Shown piece by piece: positions 14,235 through 23,723 of a stretch of DNA of 64,000 bases. The DNA lies in assembly GCA_040414495.1 (NCBI GenBank), contig JBEDUI010000239.1:43167-107166 (forward strand), in the 5' to 3' direction. Numbering within the stretch: the first letter of the stretch is position 1; every line of letters starts with the position of its first letter. The stretch is from DATAVB01 sp040414495 (GTDB lineage Bacteria; Actinomycetota; Actinomycetes; Mycobacteriales; QHCD01). The notes beneath the pieces are model-generated. The model was not told where the DNA came from and made no database searches. It worked only from the letters and a program-made list of their open reading frames with translations. The position numbers were made by a program, and so were the translations under genes.

Positions 14235-16889
14235 TTACTCGTCCGGTTGCGCCGCCTCAGCTGACGGCTGAGCGTTCCCGGCCGACCAATCCGGCTGTCC
14301 CATCGCGTTCGGCTGCGTAATCGCTCCCGGCTGATCCACGAAACCCTGCGGCATCGGCTGCCCCACCCCCAGCGGCTGGCCCATCCCCATTGGCGGCTGC
14401 TGCATCGACGGGTGCTCGTTCGGCGGAACCGGCTGACCCGGGTAACCGGCCTGCGGCTGACCGGGGAAGCCAGCGGCCACCTGCGCCGCCAACTCCAGCA
14501 ACGCGTCACGGGTGGACTGGTGCAGTTCGGCCAGGTCGACCTCGGCCCCCAACTCCAGGTGTGGGTCGTACGGGATCCGGGTGACCGAGCGGCACCGCGA
14601 CGCGAAGTGACTTTCCAACGCATCGATGTTGACCCCGCCCGACTTGGGACGGACCGAGTTGATCACCGCGAGACCGCCGGCGACCAGCTGCGAATAACCG
14701 TGCGCCTCCAACCAGTCCAGCGTCGCGCTGGCGCTACGCGCGCCGTCGACCGAGCCGGAGCTGACCACGACGATCTGGTCGGCGAGCGCCAACACGCCAG
14801 ACATGGCCGAGTGCAACAAGCCGGTGCCGCAGTCGGTCAGCACCACGTTGTAGAAGCGCTCCAGCACCGACGCGACGCGGCGGTAGTCCTCCTCGCCGAA
14901 CGCCAGCGACACCGACGGGTCGCTCTCGGAGGCCAGCACCTCCAGCCGGTCCGGTGACTGGGAGGTGTAGCGGCGGATGTCGGAGTACGTCTGGATCCGG
15001 TCCACGTCGTTGAGCAGGTTCCGTACGGTGGCCGTGGTCTGCAGCGGAATCTTGCCCGAGAGCGTGCCCCGGTCGGGGTTGGCGTCGACCGCGATCACAC
15101 GGTCGCCACGCAGCGAAGCCAGGGTCGCGCCGATGCACACGGTCGATGTCGTCTTGCCGACGCCGCCCTTGAGGCTGATCACCGCGATCCGGTAGCAGCC
15201 GCGCACCGGCACGGTCGCCTGTGCGATCAGCTGGCGGCGGCGTTGCTCAGCTTTCGCGTGCCCGGGCCGTACGGACATGTTGGAGACGGCCTTACGCCAA
15301 CCACCGGCGTTCCTGCCCCGCCGGGTGATCAGCGACTCCGCGCCGAGCGCGTCGGCACCGGGGCCGGGCGGCGGGCCCGGCTCTGGAGAGGGCTGGCCGG
15401 CGAGTTGGTACGGGGTGCGCGGCTGGACGGCCGGCTGCCCGGCGGCGGCCTGGGGCTGCTCGACTACGCCCTGCGCGCCGGCCTGGAACGCATCGGTCCA
15501 GACGAACGGCGGCGGCTCAGGGGGTCGGGCCTGCTGAGGTCGGCTCGGTGGCGCTGACTGCTGCCACCGCTCCTCGCGTTGGCCCGGCTGACCGTGTTGC
15601 TGCTGCGCAGGCGGCGCGGCCTGGGTCGGATGCTGAGGCGGAGCTGGCGGGTACGGGGCGCGCGGGTACTGAGCAGCCTGCTCGTACGGCGCTCGAGCCG
15701 GGTACTGATCGGCCGGCAGGTACGGCGGCCGGGGCGGATACGGACCCGCTGCCGGGTATTGGCCGGGCGGGACGGGCTGACCGGTCGGCTGACCCTGCGG
15801 AACGGGCTGACCTGGTGGAATCTGCTGACCAGACGCAGCCGGCGGTCCGGGCGCGACCGGCGGACCAGGTGGAGGTTGCTGACCAGGTGGGATCGGCGGG
15901 CCGGGCTGTACGTATGGCTGTTGCCCGGACGCCGGAGGCGCGCTCATCGGCGGCGGGGCCGGCGGGGGAACCGGCGCCTGGCCCGGTGCGAAGAACTGCG
16001 GTTGCCGCGGGACCGGCGGCTGCTGGGCGGGCAGCTCGTGAGCCGGCGGTTGCTGGGTCGATGGCTGCTGGGTCGATGGCTGCTCATGCTCAGCGGACGC
16101 AGCAGGCGCCTCGTCAGTGCCGCCGACTTCAGGCTGCGTATCTTCAGCGCCTGCCGGGGCGGCAGGCTGGCCCGGCCGAGCCAGATCGGACGAGCCAGGC
16201 TGTTGGTCCCACCGGAAGTCCTGGTCGGCCACCGGAGCCGCCGGCCAGGACTGCGCGACCGACGGTTCGGCGGGCGCCTCGTCCAGCGGCCGGTCCTCCT
16301 CGGCCGCGGGCGTCGCCCGGTCCGGCCGGTCGCCATCCGCGTCAGCGTCGTCCGGGTCGGCTGCGCGATGCCCGCCATCCCACGCGGCGGCTGACGGCAA
16401 GCTGTCCTCGGATTCCGTCGCGGTCGACTGCTCGACATCGGGCGGCAACGTGACCTGGACCGAGCTTTGCGGCGCCTCGCGCCACGAATCAATCGCCGCA
16501 CCGCTCAGCCCGCCCTGATCCACGGCAGACGCCGGCGGTCCGGAATCCGCCGGATGCCACCCGCTCTCGGATGACGTCAGGGAGGTGACCGCGTCCCAGC
16601 CCTCGACCGGTGGACCGGGCGGCGGCGCCTGGGGTCCCGGCGGCTGCCAGGCCGGCGGTGGCGTAGCGGAACCGGGCTGGTGCCAGGGACTGGTCGGCGG
16701 CACTACGCCCGGCTCAGGAACACCTGGCGGCGGGGTCGATCCGGGCAACTGCTGACCGCCCCCGTCGGCTACCGCGTTCTCCGCCGACGGCTCCTGAGCC
16801 TCGCCGAGCATGTTCTGGAACGCGTCCCAGCGCGCCACCGCGTCGGCATCGGGCTCGTCGTCATCCGACTTGCGCCGAAATAAGCTCAC
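14235..16889 (-). CDS. Proline-rich MinD/ParA-like ATPase
   Basis: An 884-aa protein. Residues 1-540 are disordered and rich in Pro, Gln, Ala and Gly (many QPP, GQP and PP repeats). Residues about 565-800 form a MinD/ParA ATPase: deviant Walker A ISLKGGVGKTTSTVCIGATL, DANPDRGTLSG, VVLTDCGTGLLHSAM, and QIVVVSSGSVDGARSAS. A further Gln/Met/Pro-rich tail closes the protein. This layout resembles the EspI/EccA-linked ATPases of type VII secretion loci and the proline-rich MinD proteins of actinomycetes, but no ESX genes are in the window. Possible roles are secretion or polar positioning; uncertain. Confidence 0.85.
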   Translation of the reverse strand: MSLFRRKSDDDEPDADAVARWDAFQNMLGEAQEPSAENAVADGGGQQLPGSTPPPGVPEPGVVPPTSPWHQPGSATPPPAWQPPGPQAPPPGPPVEGWDAVTSLTSSESGWHPADSGPPASAVDQGGLSGAAIDSWREAPQSSVQVTLPPDVEQSTATESEDSLPSAAAWDGGHRAADPDDADADGDRPDRATPAAEEDRPLDEAPAEPSVAQSWPAAPVADQDFRWDQQPGSSDLARPGQPAAPAGAEDTQPEVGGTDEAPAASAEHEQPSTQQPSTQQPPAHELPAQQPPVPRQPQFFAPGQAPVPPPAPPPMSAPPASGQQPYVQPGPPIPPGQQPPPGPPVAPGPPAASGQQIPPGQPVPQGQPTGQPVPPGQYPAAGPYPPRPPYLPADQYPARAPYEQAAQYPRAPYPPAPPQHPTQAAPPAQQQHGQPGQREERWQQSAPPSRPQQARPPEPPPFVWTDAFQAGAQGVVEQPQAAAGQPAVQPRTPYQLAGQPSPEPGPPPGPGADALGAESLITRRGRNAGGWRKAVSNMSVRPGHAKAEQRRRQLIAQATVPVRGCYRIAVISLKGGVGKTTSTVCIGATLASLRGDRVIAVDANPDRGTLSGKIPLQTTATVRNLLNDVDRIQTYSDIRRYTSQSPDRLEVLASESDPSVSLAFGEEDYRRVASVLERFYNVVLTDCGTGLLHSAMSGVLALADQIVVVSSGSVDGARSASATLDWLEAHGYSQLVAGGLAVINSVRPKSGGVNIDALESHFASRCRSVTRIPYDPHLELGAEVDLAELHQSTRDALLELAAQVAAGFPGQPQAGYPGQPVPPNEHPSMQQPPMGMGQPLGVGQPMPQGFVDQPGAITQPNAMGQPDWSAGNAQPSAEAAQPDE

Positions 16890-17045
16890 GGTGGACCTCT
16901 CCTCCTCGCTGCTCGCGTCCGCTCTGTCCGCGGTGTCCTACCGCGACGGTACCGGCCGACGCGACGGAATGCCGCTGACAATGCGGACGAAAACCCCAGA
17001 GATCTGAAGGAGAGATTATCTCCACGAACGGTACGTCGGCAGCCG

Positions 17046-17108
17046 CTAGGGCGTGTTGCTTAAGTCCTCTGCCTGCTGCGCGGCCAGGAGTTAAGCAACA
17101 CGCCCTAG
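17046..17108. repeat. 18-bp perfect inverted repeat at the end of ccsB
   Basis: CTAGGGCGTGTTGCTTAA (17046-17063) and TTAAGCAACACGCCCTAG (17091-17108) pair perfectly around a 27-base loop that has its own TCCT/AGGA. The right arm includes the ccsB stop codon. It can act as a terminator for the cytochrome c maturation operon, though it lacks a U tract; the shape also resembles the ends of a small mobile repeat. Confidence 0.7.
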
Positions 17109-18127
17109 TTCAGGCCGGCGTACGAGTGCAGACCCGACACGACGATATTGATGACGAAGAAGTTGAAGATCATCGCGGTGAAGCCGATCAAGTTGATCAC
17201 CGCGGCCTTGTTGCCCTTCCAACCGGCGGTCGCGCGGGCGTGCAGATACGCCGCGTAGATGACCCAAGTGATCAGCGCCCAGGTCTCCTTCGGGTCCCAG
17301 CTCCAGTACTTGCCCCAGGCCGCCTCGGCCCAGATCGCTCCGCAGATGATGCCGAACGTGTAGAGCGGGAAACCAAACGCGACGGTGCGGTAGGCCATCC
17401 GATCCAGGCTGGCGGCCGAGGGCAGCCGCGAACCCAGCGACCGGACCCGGCTCGGCTCCGTACCTTCGGCGACGGCGACCTTGTCGGCGTGCACGCGGAC
17501 CAGGTACAGGATCGTGCCGACCGAGCTGACCAGGAAGATGCCGGTGCCGACCGCGGCGGCGCTGACGTGAATCGCGAGCCAATACGAGTGCAGCGCCGGG
17601 ACCAACTGCTCGGCCTGCGCGTACAGCACGGTGCCGCCGAGGAACATCAGCACGACGACCGGGAGCAGCACGAACCCACCGAGGAACCGCAGCTTGGGCT
17701 GGCGGATCAGCACGACCAGGAACGCCACCACCGCGACCAGGCAGGCCACCGAGGTGAACTCGTACATGTTGCCCCACGGCACCCGGTCCACCGACGCGCC
17801 GCGGATCGAGACCGCGGCCGCGTGCACCAGCGCGCCGAGAATCAGCAGCGCGACGCCGACCCGGCCGAACCGCTCGGCCAGGTTGAGATCACGTGGGGCG
17901 TCATCATCGGTCGGCGGAGTGACCGAGTCGGAGGTGGCCGTGACGTCCGGTCCGCCGGCACCGACCAGCACCTTGGCCTCCGGCGCGGCGACGGCGCTGG
18001 TGCGGGCGACCCGGCCGCGACGGCCGTATGCATACTCGGCGCCGAGGCTGATCATCGCCACCGCATAGGCGACGATCGCGAACGCGTAGAGGGTGTTGGA
18101 AAGGTGAGCCAACGCCGTGGTACCCAC
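17105..18127 (-). CDS. ccsB: Cytochrome c biogenesis protein CcsB
   Basis: A multi-pass membrane protein, 340 aa, the heme-handling half of the system II cytochrome c synthetase. The WWD heme motif is present as WGKYWSWDPKETWALITW, with surrounding membrane segments such as ALLILGALVHAAAVSIRG and LAIHVSAAAVGTGIFLVSSV holding the conserved His. GTG at 18127 follows GGAG, three bases after the resB stop. Last gene of the tlpA-ccdA-resB-ccsB operon. Confidence 0.93.
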   Translation of the reverse strand: MGTTALAHLSNTLYAFAIVAYAVAMISLGAEYAYGRRGRVARTSAVAAPEAKVLVGAGGPDVTATSDSVTPPTDDDAPRDLNLAERFGRVGVALLILGALVHAAAVSIRGASVDRVPWGNMYEFTSVACLVAVVAFLVVLIRQPKLRFLGGFVLLPVVVLMFLGGTVLYAQAEQLVPALHSYWLAIHVSAAAVGTGIFLVSSVGTILYLVRVHADKVAVAEGTEPSRVRSLGSRLPSAASLDRMAYRTVAFGFPLYTFGIICGAIWAEAAWGKYWSWDPKETWALITWVIYAAYLHARATAGWKGNKAAVINLIGFTAMIFNFFVINIVVSGLHSYAGLN

Positions 18128-18130
18128 GTA

Positions 18131-19789
18131 TCAATCCTCTCCGTCTGGCTCGGCCGGCTTATCGCGCAGCCGTGTGGTGATCTGCCGGAACTCGTCCGAG
18201 AAGACGCCGGCATCGGTGCGAGCCAGACCACCTAGCTCGATAACCGTACGATGTTCGCCCTGCCCGGGATCGCCTGGGGTGGCGCGCAACCAGAGTCGGC
18301 GCCGCCGGAGCCGCATCGACAGAACCAGGCCGAGCACGATGCAGCCGGCGGCGATCAGCACGATCGTCTGCGCCGGGTCGCGGGAGACCTGCAGGCTGGC
18401 CCATTCCTTGTAGCCGGTGAACGTGATCGTCGTGCCGTCGGCCAGCTTGTACGACTGGTTCGGGCCGAGGTTCTTGCGGCCGACCTGCTTCAACGCGCCG
18501 TTGGCCAACTGGTCGCGGTCGATCGAGTAGACCGACTGTGGGGCACCGCTGTCCAGGCCGAGATTGCCTTCGTACGCGAAGATCGCGACCTTCGGTGCGG
18601 TGGCCTGCGGCCAGATCGAGGTGAGCACGCCCTTCTGGGTCTCGGCCGCGGTCGGCAGGAACAGGCCGTCGATTGCGATCTGTTTGGGTTTGGCGTCCGG
18701 CAGTTTGATCGCGCCCTGCGAGCTGTACGCCGAGTCCTGCGGCAGGAACGGGGCCGAGACGTTCTTGAACACCTGCCCGCTCGGGTCCTTGACCGTGAAC
18801 GTCGGGGCGAATCCGTGGCCGAGCAGATAGAGCCGCAGGCCTTCGATCCGCAGCGGGTGATTCACCTGCAGTACGTCGTGCTTCTGCGGGCCGGAAACGC
18901 CTTCGGTGTAGGTGATGTCGCCCTTGAACGAGGAGGCGGTGCCGTCCTTGTCGTACGTCGCACTGAACTTGTTCAGGGTCATGCAGAACGGCGCGATCGA
19001 CTGGCCGCTCACCAATTCACCCGGGTTGAACGAGTCGTACTGCTGGACGGTGTTACAGAACCCGTTCCCGTCCATCACGATGATCGAGCCGGTGTAGCCC
19101 CACAGCCGGCCGGCCGCGACGGCGAGCAGCAGCACGGTCAGCGCGATGTGGAAAAGCAGGTTGCCGGTCTCGCGCAGGTAGCCCTTTTCCGCCGAGACCG
19201 TGACCACGCCGTCGGCCTCGTCCCGGGTGACGACCCGCCAGCGACCGCGGCGCAGCGTGGCGGCGGCCCGGTCGGCCAGCTCGCGCGGACCGGCCTCGGT
19301 GTTCTCGTAGGACGTCGATTCCGGCAGCCGGTGGAAATGCCGCGGGGCCTTCGGCGGCTGGGCCCGCAACGCGCGAGCGTGCACCCGGATCCGCGGCACC
19401 AGGCAGCCGATCAACGAGACGAACAGCAGGATGTAAATGGCCGCGAACCACGGCGCGCCGAAGACGTTGAACAGGGACAGCTTGTCCATCAGCGGACCGA
19501 GCGTCGGGTGCGCCGCCAGGTAGGTGTCGACCTTCTGCGGGTTGAGCGAGCGCTGCGGCAGCAACGAGCCGGGGATAACGCCCAGGGCCAGCAGGAACAG
19601 CAGAACGAGCGCGGTGCGCATGCTGGTCAGCCAGCGCCAACCCCGGATCGCCCAGGCGAACCGGCGACCGGGCGGCATGACCGGCGGAGCCGGTTTGGTG
19701 GAGAGCGAATCGACCGAGTCGACCGCGACCGTGCCAACCGAGGTATCGACCCGCTGCGGGTCCTGCCGGTCGTCGTCCACTGTGGTCAC
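18131..19789 (-). CDS. resB: Cytochrome c biogenesis protein ResB (Ccs1)
   Basis: A 552-aa ResB-family protein that partners CcsB to deliver and attach heme. Features are an N-terminal disordered stretch, then a membrane segment WRWLTSMRTALVLLFLLALGVIPGSLLPQR, LFNVFGAPWFAAIYILLFVSLIGCLVPR, an extracytoplasmic domain with the typical LRIEGLRLYLLGHGFAP, and a last membrane segment IVLIAAGCIVLGLVLSM. GTG start at 19789 overlaps the ccdA stop by 4 bases. A one-mismatch copy of the iterated palindrome sits in its first codons. Confidence 0.92.
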   Translation of the reverse strand: MTTVDDDRQDPQRVDTSVGTVAVDSVDSLSTKPAPPVMPPGRRFAWAIRGWRWLTSMRTALVLLFLLALGVIPGSLLPQRSLNPQKVDTYLAAHPTLGPLMDKLSLFNVFGAPWFAAIYILLFVSLIGCLVPRIRVHARALRAQPPKAPRHFHRLPESTSYENTEAGPRELADRAAATLRRGRWRVVTRDEADGVVTVSAEKGYLRETGNLLFHIALTVLLLAVAAGRLWGYTGSIIVMDGNGFCNTVQQYDSFNPGELVSGQSIAPFCMTLNKFSATYDKDGTASSFKGDITYTEGVSGPQKHDVLQVNHPLRIEGLRLYLLGHGFAPTFTVKDPSGQVFKNVSAPFLPQDSAYSSQGAIKLPDAKPKQIAIDGLFLPTAAETQKGVLTSIWPQATAPKVAIFAYEGNLGLDSGAPQSVYSIDRDQLANGALKQVGRKNLGPNQSYKLADGTTITFTGYKEWASLQVSRDPAQTIVLIAAGCIVLGLVLSMRLRRRRLWLRATPGDPGQGEHRTVIELGGLARTDAGVFSDEFRQITTRLRDKPAEPDGED

Positions 19790-20688
19790 AGCAGCGTCCC
19801 GATTCCGCCGTGGCTACCGGCCCAGGCGCGGAACGAGATCATCAGCTCGTTCCACCACCCGCCGACGATGAGAATTCCCAGCACCAGCAGCAATGCGCCG
19901 CCGAACCGGGTGACCCACATGGCGTGCCGCCGTACCGCCCCGAACGCGCCAACAACCCACCGGAACCCGAACGCGGCCAGCACGAACGGCACGCCCAGCC
20001 CGATGCAATATGCGACCGAAAGGAACGCGCCGCGACCGGCGCTGGCGCTGGAGAACGCCAGCGTCTGCACCGCGCCGAGGGTCGGGCCGATGCACGGCGT
20101 CCACCCGAGCCCGAACAGCACGCCCAGGATCGGTGCGCCGACCAGGCCGGTCTGCGGCAGCCGGTGAATGCGGAACTCCCGTTGCATCCCGGGAATCAGG
20201 CCGATGAACGCCAGCCCGAGCACGATCGTGACCCCGCCGAGGATCCGTTCGATCAGGTTCTGGTGCACGTAGAGGGCCCGGCCCAGCCCGCCGAACGCCG
20301 CGCCGTAGGAGACGAAGACCGCGGTGAAGCCGAGTACGAACAACCCCGCGCCGGCGAAGGTACGCCAGCGGCTGGTCGAGCGGCGGACCTTCGGTTTGGT
20401 GACCTGCTTGGTCGCGACCGCGACCCCGCCGCCGGCCTCAGCCGTGACCTCGGCACCGCTCTGTTCCGCGACTTCGCCGGCGGTCTGGCCGTCTTCAGCG
20501 TCCACTGTGGACTGCTCCGAGCCGGCCAGCCCGGTCACATAGGACAGATAGCCCGGCACCAACGGCAGTACGCACGGCGAGAGGAAGCTGACCAGCCCGG
20601 CCAGCGCGGCGACCAGGGCACCCACGACCAACGGGCCATCGATGACGGTGTGCGCGAACGTCGTTCCCACCCCGGACGCGACGTTCAC
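19786..20688 (-). CDS. ccdA: Thiol:disulfide transporter CcdA
   Basis: A six-to-seven-segment membrane protein of 300 aa carrying reducing power across the membrane to keep apocytochrome c thiols reduced. The two redox Cys are in SFLSPCVLPLVPGYLSYVTG and LGWTPCIGPTLGAV. A charged cytoplasmic loop (residues about 57-103) contains a perfect copy of the iterated palindrome, read as STVD. GTG start overlaps the tlpA stop by 4 bases, so translation is coupled. Confidence 0.92.
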   Translation of the reverse strand: MNVASGVGTTFAHTVIDGPLVVGALVAALAGLVSFLSPCVLPLVPGYLSYVTGLAGSEQSTVDAEDGQTAGEVAEQSGAEVTAEAGGGVAVATKQVTKPKVRRSTSRWRTFAGAGLFVLGFTAVFVSYGAAFGGLGRALYVHQNLIERILGGVTIVLGLAFIGLIPGMQREFRIHRLPQTGLVGAPILGVLFGLGWTPCIGPTLGAVQTLAFSSASAGRGAFLSVAYCIGLGVPFVLAAFGFRWVVGAFGAVRRHAMWVTRFGGALLLVLGILIVGGWWNELMISFRAWAGSHGGIGTLL

Positions 20689-21296
20689 CGCTCCGCCAAC
20701 AATGGTCCGGCGACCTTGCTCAGGTCGTTGTCCAACAGCGAGGAGAGGTACACCCCGGCGACCCGGCCCTTGCGGTCCAGCAGGATCGTCGAGGGGATCG
20801 CATTCGGGTTGAAGTTACGGAAGGTCAGCGCGGCCCGGCCGTCGGGGTCCCAGAAGCTCGGGTACGTGATGCTCTTGCCGGAAAGGAACGACTCCGCGTC
20901 GGACTTGGTGTCCTTCACATCCACGCCGACGACCTGGAGTCCGCGGGCCTTGTCCTTCGCGTACACCTTCTGCAGATCCGGCGCCTCGACCCGGCACGGC
21001 GCGCACCACGAACCCCAGAAGTTCAACGCCACGACCTTGCCGCGGTAGTCGCTCAGCTTGGCCGATTTGCCGTCCAGCAGCGTGCCGGCGAAGGTCGGGG
21101 CCGCCTTGCGCTTGCTGACCGGGATCAGCTCGCCCTTCTTGTTGGCCGAGACGAACCGGAATTGGCCGGCCGCGTTCTGGTCGACGGCGTCGCTACCGGT
21201 CGAGCAGCCAGCCACGACCAAAAGCGCTACGGCAGCAAGCGCCAGCAGCGTTTTGGGGCCTCTGGCGCGACGGAACAGTACAGCAGCTCGGCGCAT
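20685..21296 (-). CDS. TlpA/ResA-type thiol-disulfide oxidoreductase lipoprotein
   Basis: A 203-aa secreted thioredoxin-like lipoprotein. The N-terminus is basic, then hydrophobic (TLLALAAVALLVVAGC), with a lipobox ending at Cys about 30. The active site WCAPC lies in FWGSWCAPCRVEAP, followed by GVDVKDTKSDAESFL and the cis-Pro region AIPSTILLDRKGRVAG. It probably passes electrons from CcdA to apocytochrome c. First gene of the operon; the 194-base gap upstream (21297-21490) shows only a small TCCCC/GGGGA hairpin. Confidence 0.92.
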   Translation of the reverse strand: MRRAAVLFRRARGPKTLLALAAVALLVVAGCSTGSDAVDQNAAGQFRFVSANKKGELIPVSKRKAAPTFAGTLLDGKSAKLSDYRGKVVALNFWGSWCAPCRVEAPDLQKVYAKDKARGLQVVGVDVKDTKSDAESFLSGKSITYPSFWDPDGRAALTFRNFNPNAIPSTILLDRKGRVAGVYLSSLLDNDLSKVAGPLLAER

Positions 21297-21490
21297 CGCC
21301 GTCCAGTGTGACGGTCGCGTAGTCCGCGATTTGCTTGGGGGTCACTACACCGCAAGGCGGAGGTGGGGTTATCTGTCCCCGTCTGCCGGGGATGCCGGAT
21401 TCCGGCGCGCGGCCACAGTCGATCGGGCGCCGGTTATCACCCGGAACGTCGTTCCTGTGAATCCGTTTTTACGCACTCGTGTTAGCTGAA

Positions 21491-22123
21491 TTACGCGCCC
21501 TTGCTGGCCGAGGCCGGGGTCGGGCCGGCCGGCTCGGTGTAGTCGATCTCGATCAGCCGGTCATCGTCGTACACCAGGCTGGTGACCGAGGCCAACGCGC
21601 ACTGCCGCTTGCGCGGGTCGTGCCACAGGTGCTTGCCCTCGAGCTTCAGCCGGGTGACCCAGATCGCCAGCTGATGGCTGACGCAGACCGCCTCGTGTCC
21701 GCGTGCGGCCGCGCGGGCCGCCCCCACCGCCTCAAGCATCCGGCGGGCGATGTGCGAATACGGCTCACCCCAGGACGGCCGGAACGGGTTGTAGAGCTTG
21801 GTCCAGCTGCGCGGGTTCCGCAGCACGCCATCGCCGACGCCGAACTTCTGCCCCTCGAACGCATTGCTGGGCTCGATCAACCGCCCGTCCAATGCGACCT
21901 CCAGGCCGCTGGTCGCGGCCAGCGGCGCGGCCGATTCCTGCGCCCTTTCCAGCGGGCTCGACACCAGGTAAGTAATGTCGCGTGTGGACAGTTCGCGGGC
22001 CGCTTTCTCCACCATTTCCTTGCCGGCGGCGCTCAGGTGGTAATCCGGCAACCGTCCATAAAGGATTCGCTGCGGATTTTCCACCTCACCATGACGAAGC
22101 AGGTGTACGACCGTTTTGCTCAT
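21491..22123 (-). CDS. Histidine phosphatase family protein
   Basis: A 210-aa member of the phosphoglycerate mutase-like histidine phosphatases. Catalytic motifs: VVHLLRHGEVENP at the N-terminus (phospho-His), VSSPLERAQESAAPLA, and EAVCVSHQLAIWV for the second His. The gene is regularly found between hemL and the tlpA-type gene in actinobacteria, hinting at a link with heme or cytochrome biogenesis, but substrate is unknown. ATG at 22123 is preferred to an upstream frame that lacks family similarity. Confidence 0.9.
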   Translation of the reverse strand: MSKTVVHLLRHGEVENPQRILYGRLPDYHLSAAGKEMVEKAARELSTRDITYLVSSPLERAQESAAPLAATSGLEVALDGRLIEPSNAFEGQKFGVGDGVLRNPRSWTKLYNPFRPSWGEPYSHIARRMLEAVGAARAAARGHEAVCVSHQLAIWVTRLKLEGKHLWHDPRKRQCALASVTSLVYDDDRLIEIDYTEPAGPTPASASKGA

Positions 22124-22170
22124 CGGGCGCCTTCCGGGCTGGTTTCGGCAGCGACTGTCACACGGGGATT

Positions 22171-23481
22171 TCAGGAAGAATGCACCGCGGCCGCGGCCTC
22201 GGCCGCTTTCGGCAGCGCGGCGGCGATCCGGCCCAACGCCTCGGCATCGTGCGCGGCGGAAAGGAACCACGCCTCGTACGAGGACGGCGGCAGATATACG
22301 CCCTGGGCCAGCATGGTGTGGAAGAACGCGGCGAACGCCTCGGTGTCCTGCTTGCGGGCGTCGTCGTAGTTGCGTACCTCGTCGGCGGTGAAGAACACCG
22401 AGAACAGGCTGCCGGCGTTCTGCACCCGGTACGGCACGCCGGCGGCGTTCAACGCGTCGCCGGCCAGGCGCGCGACCTCGGAGGACGCGGCGTCGACCGC
22501 GGCGTAGACGTCCGGGTCACAGTGCCGCAACGTGGCCAAGCCGGCGGCCACCGCGACCGGGTTACCGGACAGCGTCCCGGCCTGGTACACCGGTCCGGCC
22601 GGAGCCAGGTGGCCCATCACGTCGGCCCGACCACCGAACGCCGCGGCCGGCATGCCACCGCCCATCACCTTGCCGAACGTGAACAGGTCCGCGTCGACCG
22701 GATCCAGGCCGTACCACCCGGCCTGGCTGACCCGGAACCCGGTCATCACCTCGTCGAGCACAAGCAACGCCCCGGCCGCAGTGGTGATCTCGAGCAGCTT
22801 GGCGTTGAAATTGTCCTGCGGCGGAACGACTCCCATGTTCGCCGCGGCCGCTTCGGTGATCACGCAGGCGATCTCGGAGCCGTACCGGTCGAACGTCTCG
22901 CGCACGGCCGGAATGTCGTTGTACGGCAGCACGATCGTGTCGCCGGCCTGCGCCCCGGTCACCCCGGGCGTGTCCGGCAGCGCGAACGTCGCGACGCCCG
23001 ACCCGGCCGCGGCCAGGAGCGCGTCGACGTGCCCGTGGTAGCAACCGGCGAACTTCACCACCTTGCTGCGCCCGGTGAAACCGCGGGCCAGCCGGATGCT
23101 CGACATCGTCGCCTCAGTGCCGGAGTTGACCAGCCGGACCTGCTCGACCGGCGGCACCCGGCCGACGATCTCCTCGGCCAACTCGATCTCGCCGGCCGAC
23201 GGCGTACCGAACGACAGCCCGTGCGATGCGGCCTCGCGTACCGCCTCAACCACGGCCGGATGGGCGTGACCGAGAATCATCGGTCCCCATGACCCGACCA
23301 GGTCGACGTATTCCCGTCCATCGGCGTCGGTGAGGTAAGGACCCTTGCCGGCGGCCATGAACCGGGGCGTACCGCCCACAGCCCGGAACGCGCGTACCGG
23401 CGAATTCACCCCGCCGGGCGTCACCTTCTGCCCGCGCGCGAAGAGCTGCTGCGACGCCGGAGCCTCCTGCGAGTACGTCAT
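22171..23481 (-). CDS. hemL: Glutamate-1-semialdehyde 2,1-aminomutase
   Basis: A PLP-dependent class III aminotransferase-like enzyme, about 436 aa, making 5-aminolevulinate from glutamate 1-semialdehyde. Motifs: TPGGVNSPVRAF at the N-terminus, GPMILGHAHPAVVEAV, VNSGTEATMSSIRLARG, LLVLDEVMTGFRV, the PLP Lys in DLFTFGKVMGGGMP and YQAGTLSGNPVAVAAG. The start could be ATG 23481 or GTG 23487. It works with HemA, HemB, HemC and HemD encoded at 28-34 kb. Confidence 0.95.
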   Translation of the reverse strand: MTYSQEAPASQQLFARGQKVTPGGVNSPVRAFRAVGGTPRFMAAGKGPYLTDADGREYVDLVGSWGPMILGHAHPAVVEAVREAASHGLSFGTPSAGEIELAEEIVGRVPPVEQVRLVNSGTEATMSSIRLARGFTGRSKVVKFAGCYHGHVDALLAAAGSGVATFALPDTPGVTGAQAGDTIVLPYNDIPAVRETFDRYGSEIACVITEAAAANMGVVPPQDNFNAKLLEITTAAGALLVLDEVMTGFRVSQAGWYGLDPVDADLFTFGKVMGGGMPAAAFGGRADVMGHLAPAGPVYQAGTLSGNPVAVAAGLATLRHCDPDVYAAVDAASSEVARLAGDALNAAGVPYRVQNAGSLFSVFFTADEVRNYDDARKQDTEAFAAFFHTMLAQGVYLPPSSYEAWFLSAAHDAEALGRIAAALPKAAEAAAAVHSS

Positions 23482-23723
23482 GCGCACAGTCTTTCAAGGT
23501 CGTTTTGGACACGCTCACGCGGCCAGGCTTGGGCGTTTCCGCTATGTGTACGGAATCGGTATTGCGCGTTTTGCGGCGAATACCTCCGTAACCCATTTGT
23601 TGCCGGATCTCCTACCGGATCAATGCATGGGATTGCTCCGACTGGGTACGAGCAAGACACCTAGCCGGCGGTTCCGGATTGAGCTTTCTGGATCCCGAAC
23701 CACATACCTCGGAGGTGAGAGCC

